NCBI RefSeq assembly: GCF_030818905.1
Contig: NZ_JAUTAZ010000001.1
Coordinates: 248,001-312,000 of the forward strand
Reading direction: 5' to 3'
DNA: 64,000 bases
Source of the DNA: Microbacterium sp. SORGH_AS_0888
Lineage (GTDB): Bacteria; Actinomycetota; Actinomycetes; Actinomycetales; Microbacteriaceae
Part shown: piece by piece, positions 1 to 7,807 of the stretch
Layout of the letters: each line of letters starts with the position of its first letter
Position numbering within the stretch: position 1 is the stretch's first letter
Translations under genes and position numbers: made by a program
The notes under the pieces: model-generated
What the model saw: the letters and a program-made list of their open reading frames with translations, nothing else
What the model was told of the DNA's origin: nothing
Databases searched by the model: none

Positions 1-61
1 CGCGGCAGCCCGAGCGCACGTGTCACGGAATGGAAACACGGACGTCACTCGGATGAAAACC

Positions 62-85
62 GTCAATGAGTCAATACCTATTGAC
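62..85. promoter_or_regulatory. Palindromic operator upstream of the amidase-cbt operon
   Basis: A perfect inverted repeat, GTCAATA-CC-TATTGAC, lies at 70-85, with a third direct half-site GTCAAT at 62-67. It is 69 bases before the amidase start. A 16-base sequence of the same design, 12 of 16 positions identical, lies at 5365-5380 before the nitrile hydratase operon. AT-rich symmetry in such GC-rich DNA, repeated before two operons of one pathway, suggests the operator of a dimeric repressor, most likely the ArsR-type protein encoded at 3500-3853. No convincing -10/-35 pair was found around it. Confidence 0.6.
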
Positions 86-153
86 AGGTAACACGCTCGC
101 GGTGGAGGCTGGACCGGCCCTCGCAGCAACGACGTTCGACGGAAGGATGCACC

Positions 154-1698
154 ATGGCTGTCAGCCGCCCTACGAAAGAGGACGTGAAGGCGTTCGCGCA
201 CCGCTTCCGTTACCAGTTCGACGAGTCGGAGTTCGATCAGCTCCATGAGATCGTGGTGGCCGGGCTCGCCGGCTACGACGTGGTCGACGAGCTGTACGCC
301 GCGCACATCGAGGTCGAGGCGCCCCGACGCGACTCCCGGTACCCGGACGCCGACGAGAACCCACTCGGCGCCTGGTATGTGCGGACCGAGATCGCTCCGA
401 CCTCCGCCGGCGTGCTCGATGGGCGGACGGTCGCCATCAAGGACAACGTCGCCGTGGCGGGCGTGCCGATGATGAACGGCTCGCGCACCCTCGAGGGCTT
501 CGTTCCGCGGGAGGATGCCACGGTCGTCACGCGCGTGCTCGCGGCGGGAGCGACGATCCTCGGCAAGGCGGTCTGCGAGGACCTCTGCTTCTCGGGGTCG
601 AGCTTCACCTCCGCGAGCGGGCCGGTCCACAACCCCTGGGATCTCGCCCGGACGACCGGCGGATCGTCCAGCGGCAATGCCGCACTCGTCGCCACGGGCG
701 AGGTCGACCTCGCGGTGGGCGGCGACCAGGGCGGATCGGTGCGGTTGCCGGCTTCCTTCACCGGGATCGTCGGGCACAAGCCCACCTTCGGCCTCGTCCC
801 GTACACGGGTGCGTTCCCGATCGAGCGGACCATCGACCACCTCGGGCCCATGGCGCGCACGGTGGAGGATGCGGCGCTGCTGCTGTCCGTGCTCGCCGGC
901 CCGGACGGCCTCGACCCGCGTCAGACGGAGGGCTCGCGCGGGCCCGGCGACCTCTCCACGGTCGGCGACGGCGTCGCGGGGCTGCGGATCGGACTGCTGA
1001 GCGAGGGATTCGGCATCCCCGGGATGTCGGACCCCGAGGTCGACGCGCTGGTCACCGCGGCGGCCGAGGCGCTTGCCGCAGACGGCGCCACGGTGACCCG
1101 GATCAGCGTGCCCGCGCACACGTACGCCGGCGCGCTGTGGGGGACGATCGCCTCGGACGGTGCCACGTACCAGATGCTCGACGGCAACGGCTACGGCCTC
1201 GGTGTGCCCGGCTACTACGACCCGCACCAGATGGAGTACTTCTCGCGAGGCAAGCGCGAGCACGCGGACGCCCTCGCGGACACCGTGAAGGTCACGGCGC
1301 TGACCGGCGCCTGGGGACTGCGCGGCCTCGGCGGTTCGTCGTACGCGAAGGCGCAGCGCCTCGTCCCCTTCGTGCGGGACGGCTACGACGCCGCGCTGGC
1401 CGAGGTCGACGTCCTCGTGCTGCCCACGACCCCGTTCACGGCGCTTCCGCTGCTCGAGGCCGGCGACGACCGGCCGGAGTACCTGCGCAAGGCGCTGAGC
1501 ATGATCGCCAACACATCCCCGCAGGACGTGACCGGCCACCCCGCGACCTCCGTGCCCGTGGGGCTGGCCTCCGGTCTCCCGGTCGGACTCATGGTGGTCG
1601 CGCCCCGTTTCAACGACGCACTCGGCCTGCGCGTCGCCGCCGCGGTCCAAGCCCAGCGCGGTCCGCTGACCCCGCCCGCCCTCGTGCACCACGCCTGA
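154..1698 (+). CDS. Nitrile-hydratase-linked amidase (amidase signature family)
   Basis: Amidase of 514 residues that hydrolyses a carboxamide to the acid and ammonia, the second step of nitrile use after nitrile hydratase. The Ser-cisSer-Lys triad is visible as K96 (AIKDN), S171 in GGSSSG and S195 in QGGSVR. From memory these are the same residue numbers as in the nitrile-hydratase-linked amidase of Rhodococcus sp. N-771, so close kinship is likely. The ATG at 154 follows a weak purine-rich site (GGAAGG). It opens a + strand operon with cbtB, cbtA and a phosphatase-like gene, and a palindromic operator lies at 70-85. It should be cytoplasmic, since there is no signal peptide. The family is certain. 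The substrate range (aliphatic or aromatic amides) cannot be read from sequence. Confidence 0.95.
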   Translation: MAVSRPTKEDVKAFAHRFRYQFDESEFDQLHEIVVAGLAGYDVVDELYAAHIEVEAPRRDSRYPDADENPLGAWYVRTEIAPTSAGVLDGRTVAIKDNVAVAGVPMMNGSRTLEGFVPREDATVVTRVLAAGATILGKAVCEDLCFSGSSFTSASGPVHNPWDLARTTGGSSSGNAALVATGEVDLAVGGDQGGSVRLPASFTGIVGHKPTFGLVPYTGAFPIERTIDHLGPMARTVEDAALLLSVLAGPDGLDPRQTEGSRGPGDLSTVGDGVAGLRIGLLSEGFGIPGMSDPEVDALVTAAAEALAADGATVTRISVPAHTYAGALWGTIASDGATYQMLDGNGYGLGVPGYYDPHQMEYFSRGKREHADALADTVKVTALTGAWGLRGLGGSSYAKAQRLVPFVRDGYDAALAEVDVLVLPTTPFTALPLLEAGDDRPEYLRKALSMIANTSPQDVTGHPATSVPVGLASGLPVGLMVVAPRFNDALGLRVAAAVQAQRGPLTPPALVHHA

Positions 1699-1731
1699 CA
1701 CCCACCCCCACCCCACGTAAGAGGAGAGATC

Positions 1732-1947
1732 ATGAGCACACACTCCGAGGTCGTCGCCGTCCCCACGGCGCGGACCGCCGGCGCCGCCGTCCGCGCACTG
1801 TGGATCGCCGGCGCGGTCCTGGTCGCGGCAGCGGCGTACTACTTCGTCGGAATCGACCAGGGCGTCGTGTCCGTCTTCGGGTCCGACACCCACATCCACG
1901 AGATGATGCACGACGGCCGGCACATGCTCGGCTTCCCGTGCCACTGA
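1732..1947 (+). CDS. cbtB: Cobalt transporter subunit CbtB
   Basis: Small membrane protein of 71 residues. It has one transmembrane segment at about residues 21-41 and a His-rich C-terminus (HIHEMMHDGRH and a final CH) expected to bind metal, which is the hallmark of CbtB. CbtB works with CbtA in cobalt uptake, a system usually tied to cobalamin. Here it sits 33 bases after the amidase and in the same cluster as a cobalt-type nitrile hydratase, so the cobalt is most likely for that enzyme. This parallels the cobalt permease NhlF of Rhodococcus rhodochrous J1, although the family is different. The ATG has a good GAGGAGAG site. Confidence 0.9.
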   Translation: MSTHSEVVAVPTARTAGAAVRALWIAGAVLVAAAAYYFVGIDQGVVSVFGSDTHIHEMMHDGRHMLGFPCH

Positions 1948-1958
1948 GAGGCGGAGCG

Positions 1959-2849
1959 ATGAGCGCTGAGTCGCGGATCGTCCTGGCCGGTGCCGGCGCG
2001 GGACTCGTTGCGGGGCTTCTCGGGGCCGTGGTGGCGCTCGTCGCCGTCGAGCCCTCGATCTCGGGGGCGATCGACTACGAGTCGATGCGCTCCGCCGCGG
2101 AGGCGGCCGTCGGCAGCGGCACGGGCGGGGACCACCACGCCATGCTCGATGCCGGCGCCGCCCATGACCACGGGGGCGGCGAGGAGGAGGTCGTGCCCCG
2201 CGGGGTGCAGGCCACCCTCGGCGTCTTCCTGTCCGTCGGTCTGTTCGGCATGGCGATGGGGCTGCTCATCGCGGTCGCGGCCTACGCCGTCCTGAAGCTC
2301 CTGCCGCAGCTCCCGGCCCGTCGGGCGGCGCTCGTCGCGGGGTCGCTCGCCTTCGTCGCGGGATTCCTCGTGCCCTACGCGAAGTACCCGAGCAACCCGC
2401 CCGCGATCGGCAGCCACGACGACCTCGTCGCCCGCACCGTCGCGTACTACTCGATGGTCGCGATCTCCGTGTTCGCGATGGTGATCGCGGTCGTCGTCGC
2501 GACGCGGCTCGCGAAGCGCTGGAGCTGGTTCTCGGCCACGCTCGCCGTGGGCGCCGGCTACCTCGTCGTGGTGATCGTCGCCGCGACGTTCCTGCCCTCG
2601 GTCGCGGAGATCGTGGGCGCGGCGTCCGAGATCCCGGGGCCCGTGACGGACGGCGACGAGATCATCCTGGACGGGTACCCCGCTGCGGTCCTCGGGGGAT
2701 TCCGCCTCGGCTCGCTGCTCGTGGCGACGACGATCTTCGGCGTCGCGACCGTGCTGCTCGCCGCCTTGGTCGGCGGACGGGGCGGCGACCGGCCGGTTCC
2801 CGTCGCCGCGCTCCAGGCGGGTGCCGGCGATCCCGTGCTCTCGCGGTGA
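1959..2849 (+). CDS. cbtA: Cobalt transporter subunit CbtA
   Basis: Membrane protein of 296 residues with about five to six hydrophobic segments. A His/Asp/Glu-rich loop follows the first segment (GGDHH, HDHGGGEEE, about residues 48-70) and is a plausible metal-collecting site. It starts 11 bases after cbtB with the site GGCGGAG and its stop overlaps the next gene by four bases (GTGA), so it belongs to the amidase operon. CbtAB is inferred to import cobalt for the cobalt-type nitrile hydratase at 5436-6748. No cobalamin riboswitch was recognised upstream, which fits control by the nitrile pathway rather than by B12. Confidence 0.88.
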   Translation: MSAESRIVLAGAGAGLVAGLLGAVVALVAVEPSISGAIDYESMRSAAEAAVGSGTGGDHHAMLDAGAAHDHGGGEEEVVPRGVQATLGVFLSVGLFGMAMGLLIAVAAYAVLKLLPQLPARRAALVAGSLAFVAGFLVPYAKYPSNPPAIGSHDDLVARTVAYYSMVAISVFAMVIAVVVATRLAKRWSWFSATLAVGAGYLVVVIVAATFLPSVAEIVGAASEIPGPVTDGDEIILDGYPAAVLGGFRLGSLLVATTIFGVATVLLAALVGGRGGDRPVPVAALQAGAGDPVLSR

Positions 2850-3427
2850 CGAACGCGGAAGGGAACGCCGCCCGTCGGGCCGAGATCGTGTTCGTCGTCC
2901 AGGCGACGACGAGATCTCAGCTGCGGGCGGCGTTCCCGGACGCGGACGACGAGCTCGCCCCGGCCGGTCGTGAGCTGTGTCGCAGGTCATCGCTGCGTCC
3001 GGGGCGCCACGAGGTCCTGAGCGCTCCGGGCCGGCCGTGCGCGCAGACCGTCGCGGCGCTCGGATGGGACGAGCCCCGTGTGGTCCCAAAGCTGCACGAC
3101 CCCGGGGCCGGTGAGTGGGCGGGACGCGAGGTCTCTTCGCTCTCCGAGGCGGACCTGGCCCGCTGGCGGGCGGGCGAGGCGCCCCCGGGCGGCGAGTCGT
3201 TCGGGGAGGTCTGCGCTCGGGTCGCGGATGTCGCGCGCTCGCTGCCGGGGGGACGGTACATCGCCGTCGTCCCGCAGGCGGTCGTGCGCGCCGCCGTGCT
3301 GACGGCGCTGGGCCTTCCGGTCGCGAGCATCTGGAACGTGGACGCCGAGCCGCTCGCCGTCGTGGGCGTGTCGCGGCGGCCCGACGGATCGCTCCGGCTC
3401 CGGCTGGTGTCGGGCGTCGGCGCGTAG
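2846..3427 (+). CDS. Histidine-phosphatase-fold protein lacking catalytic residues
   Basis: Protein of 193 residues with the general layout of the phosphoglycerate-mutase-like histidine phosphatases. It has an N-terminal strand, the later segments SAPGRPCAQT and DPGAGEWAG, and a final strand-helix. The signature RHG is replaced at residues 17-21 by VVQAT, and the second catalytic His motif (usually HGGV) reads VVPQAVV at 141-147. It therefore lacks both histidines and the first arginine and is probably not a phosphatase. It overlaps cbtA by four bases and closes the amidase-cbtB-cbtA operon. Histidine phosphatase family genes are familiar neighbours of cbtA. A role in cobalt handling is only an inference. 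Confidence 0.7.
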   Translation: MTNAEGNAARRAEIVFVVQATTRSQLRAAFPDADDELAPAGRELCRRSSLRPGRHEVLSAPGRPCAQTVAALGWDEPRVVPKLHDPGAGEWAGREVSSLSEADLARWRAGEAPPGGESFGEVCARVADVARSLPGGRYIAVVPQAVVRAAVLTALGLPVASIWNVDAEPLAVVGVSRRPDGSLRLRLVSGVGA

Positions 3428-3499
3428 CCGACCGTCCGGCGACGCGGGGCGGTAGACTTCCGGTGTTCAGCGTGTAGACACGAAGAGGGAGAGTGACAC

Positions 3500-3853
3500 A
3501 TGGACGCGGACAGCGTGTTCGATTCCCTCTCCAGCTCGGTGCGCCGCGACATCCTGACGTTCCTGGCGGCCCACGGCGATGCGAGCGCGGGCGAGATCGC
3601 GGATGAGATCTCGGATGTCGGCCGGACCTCGGTCTCGACCCACCTCCGTATCCTTCGCTCGTCGGGGCTCGTCCGGGAGCGTCGCGCCGGACGGCAGCGG
3701 TTCTACTCGCTCGATCGCGAAGGGTCCGCGATGATCGCGGTGGGCTACTTCCGCTCCCTGATGAGCGACGCGCTCGAGGATGTCGACCGAGCGCCGGCTT
3801 CGGCGGCCACCGCGCCGATCTCCTCGGTGCAACGCGCTCGACGCGCCGGCTGA
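3500..3853 (+). CDS. ArsR-family winged-helix repressor
   Basis: DNA-binding protein of 117 residues. It opens with the ArsR pattern (FDSLSSSVRRDILTFL), has a recognition helix at about residues 46-58 (RTSVSTHLRILRSSGLV) and a beta-wing ending in GRQRFYSL. There is no ELCVCDL-type metal site, so it is probably not a metal sensor. The next gene starts seven bases later and holds an AmiC-like amide-binding domain. In Rhodococcus rhodochrous J1 the low-molecular-mass nitrile hydratase cluster likewise has an ArsR-like regulator (NhlD) beside an AmiC-like protein (NhlC). It is the best candidate to bind the shared palindromes at 70-85 and 5365-5380. ATG at 3500, site GAGGGAGAG. Confidence 0.88.
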   Translation: MDADSVFDSLSSSVRRDILTFLAAHGDASAGEIADEISDVGRTSVSTHLRILRSSGLVRERRAGRQRFYSLDREGSAMIAVGYFRSLMSDALEDVDRAPASAATAPISSVQRARRAG

Positions 3854-3860
3854 TCGTCCC

Positions 3861-5258
3861 GTGTCGGGCATCGTCCTCACGGCGACGCGCGACGTGGCGG
3901 CGACGCCCGAGGTCGTGTTCGAGACCTTCGGCGTGTGGCTGTTCAATGCGATGTGCGAGCGGCTCGAGGTCGGCCAGCCGATCACGCTCACCGTGCCGTT
4001 CGGGGGAGCGGGAGCGGGGTTCACGATCTTCGGACGCATCCGCCGTGTCGTGTGGGGGCGATCGATCTCCATCGAGCACTCGCAGCCGTGGCAGGGGACG
4101 GTCCGACTCCGGCTGACCCCCATCGCCGCCGGCACACGCGTGTCCCTCTCGTGCGACGTCGACGATGCCGGTGTGGACTGGATGGTGCGGCGCACGGGGA
4201 TCCCCTCGTCGCCGGCCGCACGCTCGCGGGGCCGGCGATGGGGTCTGCTCACGACGAAGTCCGGCTCGGGGGCGGTGTTCGCCCTCGGCGCGGAGAACGC
4301 GGCGCTGCTGGCGATCGAGGAGATGAACGCCTCGGGCACGGGGCCGCCGAACGAGCTGTTCGTCGGCGACGACGCCACGGATCCGACGATGGCGGCGATC
4401 GAGGCCGAGCGGCTCATCGCCGCGGGCTGTCGCGTGATCGTGGCCGCGGTGATCTCGGCGAGCTTCGCGGCGGTGCGCCAGGTCGCGCAGCGGCACGGTG
4501 TGCTGGCGATCCATTCGCTGCTGAACGAGGGCGGACGTCCGGCGCGCTCCGCGCTGCGGCTCGGTGAGCGCCCCGCCCATCAGTTGCGGGCGGCGCTCGT
4601 GCCGCTCATGCGGGAGACGGGCGGGTCGCGATGGTTCATCGTCGGCCACACCTACTCGTGGTCGCTGGCGGCGGGGCGCGTGGCGCGCGCGATGCTGGCG
4701 GAGGCCGGTGCCCAGGTGGTCGGGGAGGCGCGTCTGCCACTGCGCCACCCCGACTACGCCCCGGTCGTCGAGCGCATCCAGCGCTCGGGCGCCGACCTCG
4801 TGCTCACCAGCCTCGTCGGCGACGACGAGGTGCGGTTCGAGCGCAGCAGCCACCAGCTCGGGCTCCGAGCCAGAGCGACGACGCTCTCTCTCGTGCTCGA
4901 CGAGTCGACACGGGAGCACATCGGGGCCGAGCAGAGCGCGGGCGTCTGGGCGGCGATGGGCTACTTCGAGGCCTTCCCGTCCTCCGTCAACCAGGAGTTC
5001 GTCGCACGCTACCGGGCGCGCTTCGGTGCGTGGGCCCCGCCGTTGTCGAGCCTCTCCGAGTCGGTCTACAGCGCGCTCCTGCTCCTCGATCGCGCCCTGG
5101 CGGAGGAGCCGGACGCGACACCCGAGCTCCTCGCCAAGGCGGTGCGGCGCGTCCGGCTCGAGACGCCGCGGGGTCTTCTCACCTTCGGCGACGAGGAGAC
5201 GTACGCCTCCACGACCCGGCTCGCGATCGCGGGTCGTGCGGGGTTCGAGCTGCGCTGA
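3861..5258 (+). CDS. SRPBCC domain fused to AmiC-like amide sensor
   Basis: Protein of 465 residues joining two families. Residues 1-115 are a SRPBCC/AHSA1-like domain (an N-terminal ATRDVAATPEVVFETF strand and helix, and a basic QPWQGTVRLRLTP strand near 76-88). Residues 125-465 are a periplasmic-binding-protein fold of the AmiC type (RRWGLLTTKSGSGAVFALG, then LLAIEEMNASG). There is no signal peptide, so the AmiC part should act in the cytoplasm as amide sensors do. GTG at 3861 is chosen because it begins the SRPBCC strand and lies seven bases after the repressor stop; an in-frame start at 3780 would lie inside the repressor gene. ArsR genes are often followed by a SRPBCC gene, and here that partner is fused to the sensor. 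It probably modulates the repressor. Confidence 0.82.
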   Translation: MSGIVLTATRDVAATPEVVFETFGVWLFNAMCERLEVGQPITLTVPFGGAGAGFTIFGRIRRVVWGRSISIEHSQPWQGTVRLRLTPIAAGTRVSLSCDVDDAGVDWMVRRTGIPSSPAARSRGRRWGLLTTKSGSGAVFALGAENAALLAIEEMNASGTGPPNELFVGDDATDPTMAAIEAERLIAAGCRVIVAAVISASFAAVRQVAQRHGVLAIHSLLNEGGRPARSALRLGERPAHQLRAALVPLMRETGGSRWFIVGHTYSWSLAAGRVARAMLAEAGAQVVGEARLPLRHPDYAPVVERIQRSGADLVLTSLVGDDEVRFERSSHQLGLRARATTLSLVLDESTREHIGAEQSAGVWAAMGYFEAFPSSVNQEFVARYRARFGAWAPPLSSLSESVYSALLLLDRALAEEPDATPELLAKAVRRVRLETPRGLLTFGDEETYASTTRLAIAGRAGFELR

Positions 5259-5364
5259 GTGCCCCCGTTTGTGTCGGGCGTGTGAATTTCTGAGCGCGAG
5301 CGGCGCAAAGCTCGTGTCCGCGCTTGACGAATGGCGGGGGAGCGAGTTCTCTATACCTCAACGC

Positions 5365-5380
5365 GTCAGTAAGTCTTGAC
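5365..5380. promoter_or_regulatory. Palindromic operator upstream of the nitrile hydratase operon
   Basis: GTCAGTAAGTCTTGAC, whose outer GTCA and TGAC arms are symmetric. It is identical at 12 of 16 positions to the perfect palindrome at 70-85. It lies 55 bases before the hydratase beta gene and just downstream of a possible -10 (TATACC, 5352-5357), a position where a repressor would block transcription. A TTGACG at 5324-5329 is too far from that box (22 bases) for a standard -35, so the promoter assignment is weak. Confidence 0.6.
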
Positions 5381-5435
5381 GTAATGACACGAGCGGAGCA
5401 GCGTGCTCCCTCCGATCGCAGAAAGAGAGCGAGCT

Positions 5436-6143
5436 ATGAACGGAGTGTTCGACCTCGCCGGCACCGACGGCATCGGGCCCGTCGTCGTGCCGAAGAGCGA
5501 ACCCACCTTCCGGGCCGAGTGGGAGAAGGCCGTCTTCCCCATGTTCGCGATGTGCTTCCGAGCGGGCTTCTTCGGCGTCGACGAGTTCCGGCACGGGATC
5601 GAGCTCATCGATCCCGTGGTGTACCTCACGTCGCCCTACTACGAGCACTGGGTGCACACCGTCGAGCACTACGGGCAGAAGCGCGGCGTGCTCGACATGG
5701 AAGAGCTGGACCGCCGCACCGAGTACTACCTCGCCAACCCGGACGCCCCTCTTCCGGAGCATGCGGACGACCCCGAGCTGCTCGCCTTCGTCGACGCCGT
5801 CGTGAAGGCGGGCGCGACCGCGAAGCGCGAGTCCGACAAGCCGGCGAGCTTCCAGGTCGGAGACGTCGTGCGCGTCGAGCGCGACGCGCCCCACGGGCAC
5901 ACCCGGCGGGCGAGGTACGTGCGCGGGGCCGTCGGCGAGATCGTCTTCGCCCACGGCGTCTTCATCTACCCCGACACGGCGGGGAACGGGCTCGGCGAGG
6001 CGCCCGAGCACGTCTACACGGTCCGATTCACGGCGGAGGAGCTCTGGGGGACCGGTGCCGACCAGCCGCACGACTCGGTCTACTTCGATGTCTGGGAACC
6101 CTACATCGAACTCGTTGAGCGCAAGGGAGAGACAGCAGCATGA
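5436..6143 (+). CDS. nthB: Nitrile hydratase beta subunit
   Basis: Beta subunit of 235 residues, opening with the family signature [16 protein letters not shown] and ending in the SH3-like barrel (about residues 138-230: [35 protein letters not shown]). It pairs with alpha to form the enzyme that hydrates nitriles to amides in the cytoplasm. The ATG at 5436 is used rather than the upstream ATG at 5403 because it matches the family N-terminus and follows AGAAAGAGAG. It overlaps alpha by four bases. The order beta-alpha-activator is typical of cobalt-type clusters. The intergenic stretch before it (5259-5435) holds the operator copy at 5365-5380. Confidence 0.96.
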   Translation: MNGVFDLAGTDGIGPVVVPKSEPTFRAEWEKAVFPMFAMCFRAGFFGVDEFRHGIELIDPVVYLTSPYYEHWVHTVEHYGQKRGVLDMEELDRRTEYYLANPDAPLPEHADDPELLAFVDAVVKAGATAKRESDKPASFQVGDVVRVERDAPHGHTRRARYVRGAVGEIVFAHGVFIYPDTAGNGLGEAPEHVYTVRFTAEELWGTGADQPHDSVYFDVWEPYIELVERKGETAA

Positions 6144-6748
6144 GTTCACACATCCGCAGCCAGGAGGAGATCGCCGCGCGCGTGAAGGCGCTCGAGTCGA
6201 TGCTGATCGACAAGGGCATCATGACCACGCAGGCGATCGACCGGATGGTCGAGATCTACGAGAACGAGGTCGGGCCCCAGCTCGGCGCGCGTGTCGTCGC
6301 CAAGGCATGGGCGGATCCGGAGTTCAAGGCCCGGCTCCTCCACGACGCCTCAGAGGCCTGCGCGGAGCTCGGGATCAGCGGCCTCCAGGGCGAGGACATG
6401 GTCGTCGTCGAGGACACCCCCGAGGTGCACAACATCATCGTGTGCACGCTGTGCTCGTGCTACCCGTGGCCCGTCCTCGGCCTGCCCCCGAACTGGTACA
6501 AGGACCCGCAGTACCGTGCCGCGATCACGCGGGAGCCGCGCAAGGTCCTCAGCGAGGCCTTCTCCTACGATCTGCCCACCGACGTCGAGGTCCGTGTGTG
6601 GGACTCGAGCAGCGAGATGCGCTACTGGGTCCTGCCGCAGCGTCCCGCCGGCACCGAGGGGTGGACGGAGGAGCAGCTCTACGAGCTGGTGACCCGCGAC
6701 TCGATGATCGGGGTGGGCGCCACCAAGAGCCCGGCGGAGCTCGCATGA
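6140..6748 (+). CDS. nthA: Nitrile hydratase alpha subunit, cobalt type
   Basis: Catalytic alpha subunit of 202 residues. The metal-binding claw is C102-T-L-C105-S-C107 (in [10 protein letters not shown]). The Thr in the second position marks the cobalt form; iron forms have CSLCSC. In the family the second and third cysteines are oxidised to sulfinic and sulfenic acids when the noncorrin cobalt is inserted. The gene overlaps beta by four bases at its start and the activator by four bases at its end, so the three are translationally coupled. The cobalt call agrees with cbtA-cbtB in the same island. Confidence 0.97.
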   Translation: MSSHIRSQEEIAARVKALESMLIDKGIMTTQAIDRMVEIYENEVGPQLGARVVAKAWADPEFKARLLHDASEACAELGISGLQGEDMVVVEDTPEVHNIIVCTLCSCYPWPVLGLPPNWYKDPQYRAAITREPRKVLSEAFSYDLPTDVEVRVWDSSSEMRYWVLPQRPAGTEGWTEEQLYELVTRDSMIGVGATKSPAELA

Positions 6749-7176
6749 CCTCGGTGCTGCCCTCTCCCTACGTCGACGACGGCGATCTCGAGCGCGACCG
6801 TCGGCTGGTGGAGGAGCTCGTCTGCGACCTTCCCGGCGGCTCGCCGGATCAGCTGTCGTTCGAGAAGCCGTGGGAGATCCGCGCCTTCGCCCTGGCGGTC
6901 ACGGCGTATCACGCGAAGAAGTTCGACTGGGGGCAGTTCCAGTCGGCACTCATCGCCTCCATCGCGGAGTGGGAGTCGCGGGGCGGCGATCGCGACAGCG
7001 ATCCGTGGTCGTACTACGAGCACTGGCTCGTCGCCCTCGAAGGCGTGATGGAGGCCGCGGGCGACATCGACGCCGCGGCCCTCGACGCCCGCACGGCCGA
7101 GGTCCTCGCCACGCCCGCCAACCGGAACCACCACGAGGCGCACCCGGAGCCGATCGCGATCGATCCCGCGCGCTGA
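6745..7176 (+). CDS. Nitrile hydratase accessory protein (activator)
   Basis: Protein of 143 residues of the nitrile hydratase activator family, related to the N-terminal part of the beta subunit ([42 protein letters not shown]). In cobalt-type systems this small protein (NhhG/NhlE of Rhodococcus J1) forms a complex with alpha and delivers cobalt by swapping places with beta. The ATG at 6745 overlaps the alpha stop. A strong hairpin at 7181-7222 directly after the gene closes the operon. Confidence 0.9.
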   Translation: MTSVLPSPYVDDGDLERDRRLVEELVCDLPGGSPDQLSFEKPWEIRAFALAVTAYHAKKFDWGQFQSALIASIAEWESRGGDRDSDPWSYYEHWLVALEGVMEAAGDIDAAALDARTAEVLATPANRNHHEAHPEPIAIDPAR

Positions 7177-7180
7177 GGTC

Positions 7181-7222
7181 ACGGTGGGGAGGGGAGACGC
7201 TCTCGCGTCCCCTCCCCACCGT
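7181..7222 (+). terminator. Terminator of the nitrile hydratase operon
   Basis: Perfect 15-base-pair stem (7181-7195 with 7208-7222, ACGGTGGGGAGGGGA and its complement) and a 12-base loop, starting four bases after the activator stop. There is no T tract, as is common in high-GC actinobacteria. The convergent cupin gene ends 24 bases further on, so it may serve both strands. Confidence 0.75.
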
Positions 7223-7245
7223 CGTCCCGCTCGTCGGCCGGACCC

Positions 7246-7764
7246 TCAGGTCTCCGGCGAGGTGAGGGCCGCGACGAGGGCGGCGTCGAACCACTCCGGC
7301 GCCGCGTCGTCGGGCACGGCCGGCGGCTCGAACCAGACGCGGTCGGGCGTCCACGCCGGAGTGAGGACGCTCGCGATCAGCGCGAACCCCTTCGGATCGA
7401 GCAGCCGCAGGGCCTTCGTCGAGCCGGCGGCGCAGGGGATGACGAGCTCCTGGCCGGCGTCGACGCGGTGACCGAGCACGCGTCTGGTGACCTCGCCCGT
7501 GCTCGAGACGATCACGTACTCGACCGGGCCGCCGTCGAGGAGAACGTGGACGTCGTCCGGGGCCAGCCGATGCCAGTAGTTGACCGGTCGTTCCTCGTCC
7601 AGCAGGTAGTAGATGGAGCTGTGCGCGTCGAGCTCCGCTCCGCCTTCGCGCACGCGAAGAGTCGAACGCGACAGCGGCGCCCACCACCCGGATTCGATGG
7701 GAAGCGGCTCGAGCGCGAGCGCGCGTCGCCAGGAGGCGGATCGATCGGCGGCGAGAGGCGGCAT
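7246..7764 (-). CDS. Cupin superfamily protein (DUF985-like)
   Basis: Protein of 172 residues with the Cupin_5/DUF985 layout: an N-terminal ESGWWAPLSRST strand, HSSIYYLLDEE, then the cupin core around W-H-R-L (NYWHRL, DDVHVLLDGGPVEYVIV) and a second motif GQELVIPCAAGS. The family folds as a single beta-barrel and its reaction is not established. It is divergent from the aldolase gene at 7808, with only 43 bases between the starts. The island on its left is convergent with it, so there is no functional link to nitrile use. Confidence 0.8.
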   Translation of the reverse strand: MPPLAADRSASWRRALALEPLPIESGWWAPLSRSTLRVREGGAELDAHSSIYYLLDEERPVNYWHRLAPDDVHVLLDGGPVEYVIVSSTGEVTRRVLGHRVDAGQELVIPCAAGSTKALRLLDPKGFALIASVLTPAWTPDRVWFEPPAVPDDAAPEWFDAALVAALTSPET

Positions 7765-7807
7765 ACCCCCAGGATCGCAGATCGCGCGTCGGCGGTACTC
7801 TCGACCC

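Noticed and set aside
1732..2849. A cobalamin riboswitch before cbtB
   Set aside because: Only 33 bases separate the amidase stop and cbtB, too short for the aptamer, and no B12-box-like sequence is present.
3780..3860. Upstream ATG extending the SRPBCC-AmiC protein by 27 residues
   Set aside because: It lies inside the ArsR gene in another frame and encodes an Arg/Pro-rich stretch typical of a shadow frame; GTG 3861 fits the domain start.
1839..4919. A 1026-codon minus-strand open frame across the nitrile island
   Set aside because: It is antisense to well-supported genes and its translation is Arg/Pro/His-rich low-complexity sequence, as expected from GC-rich shadow frames.
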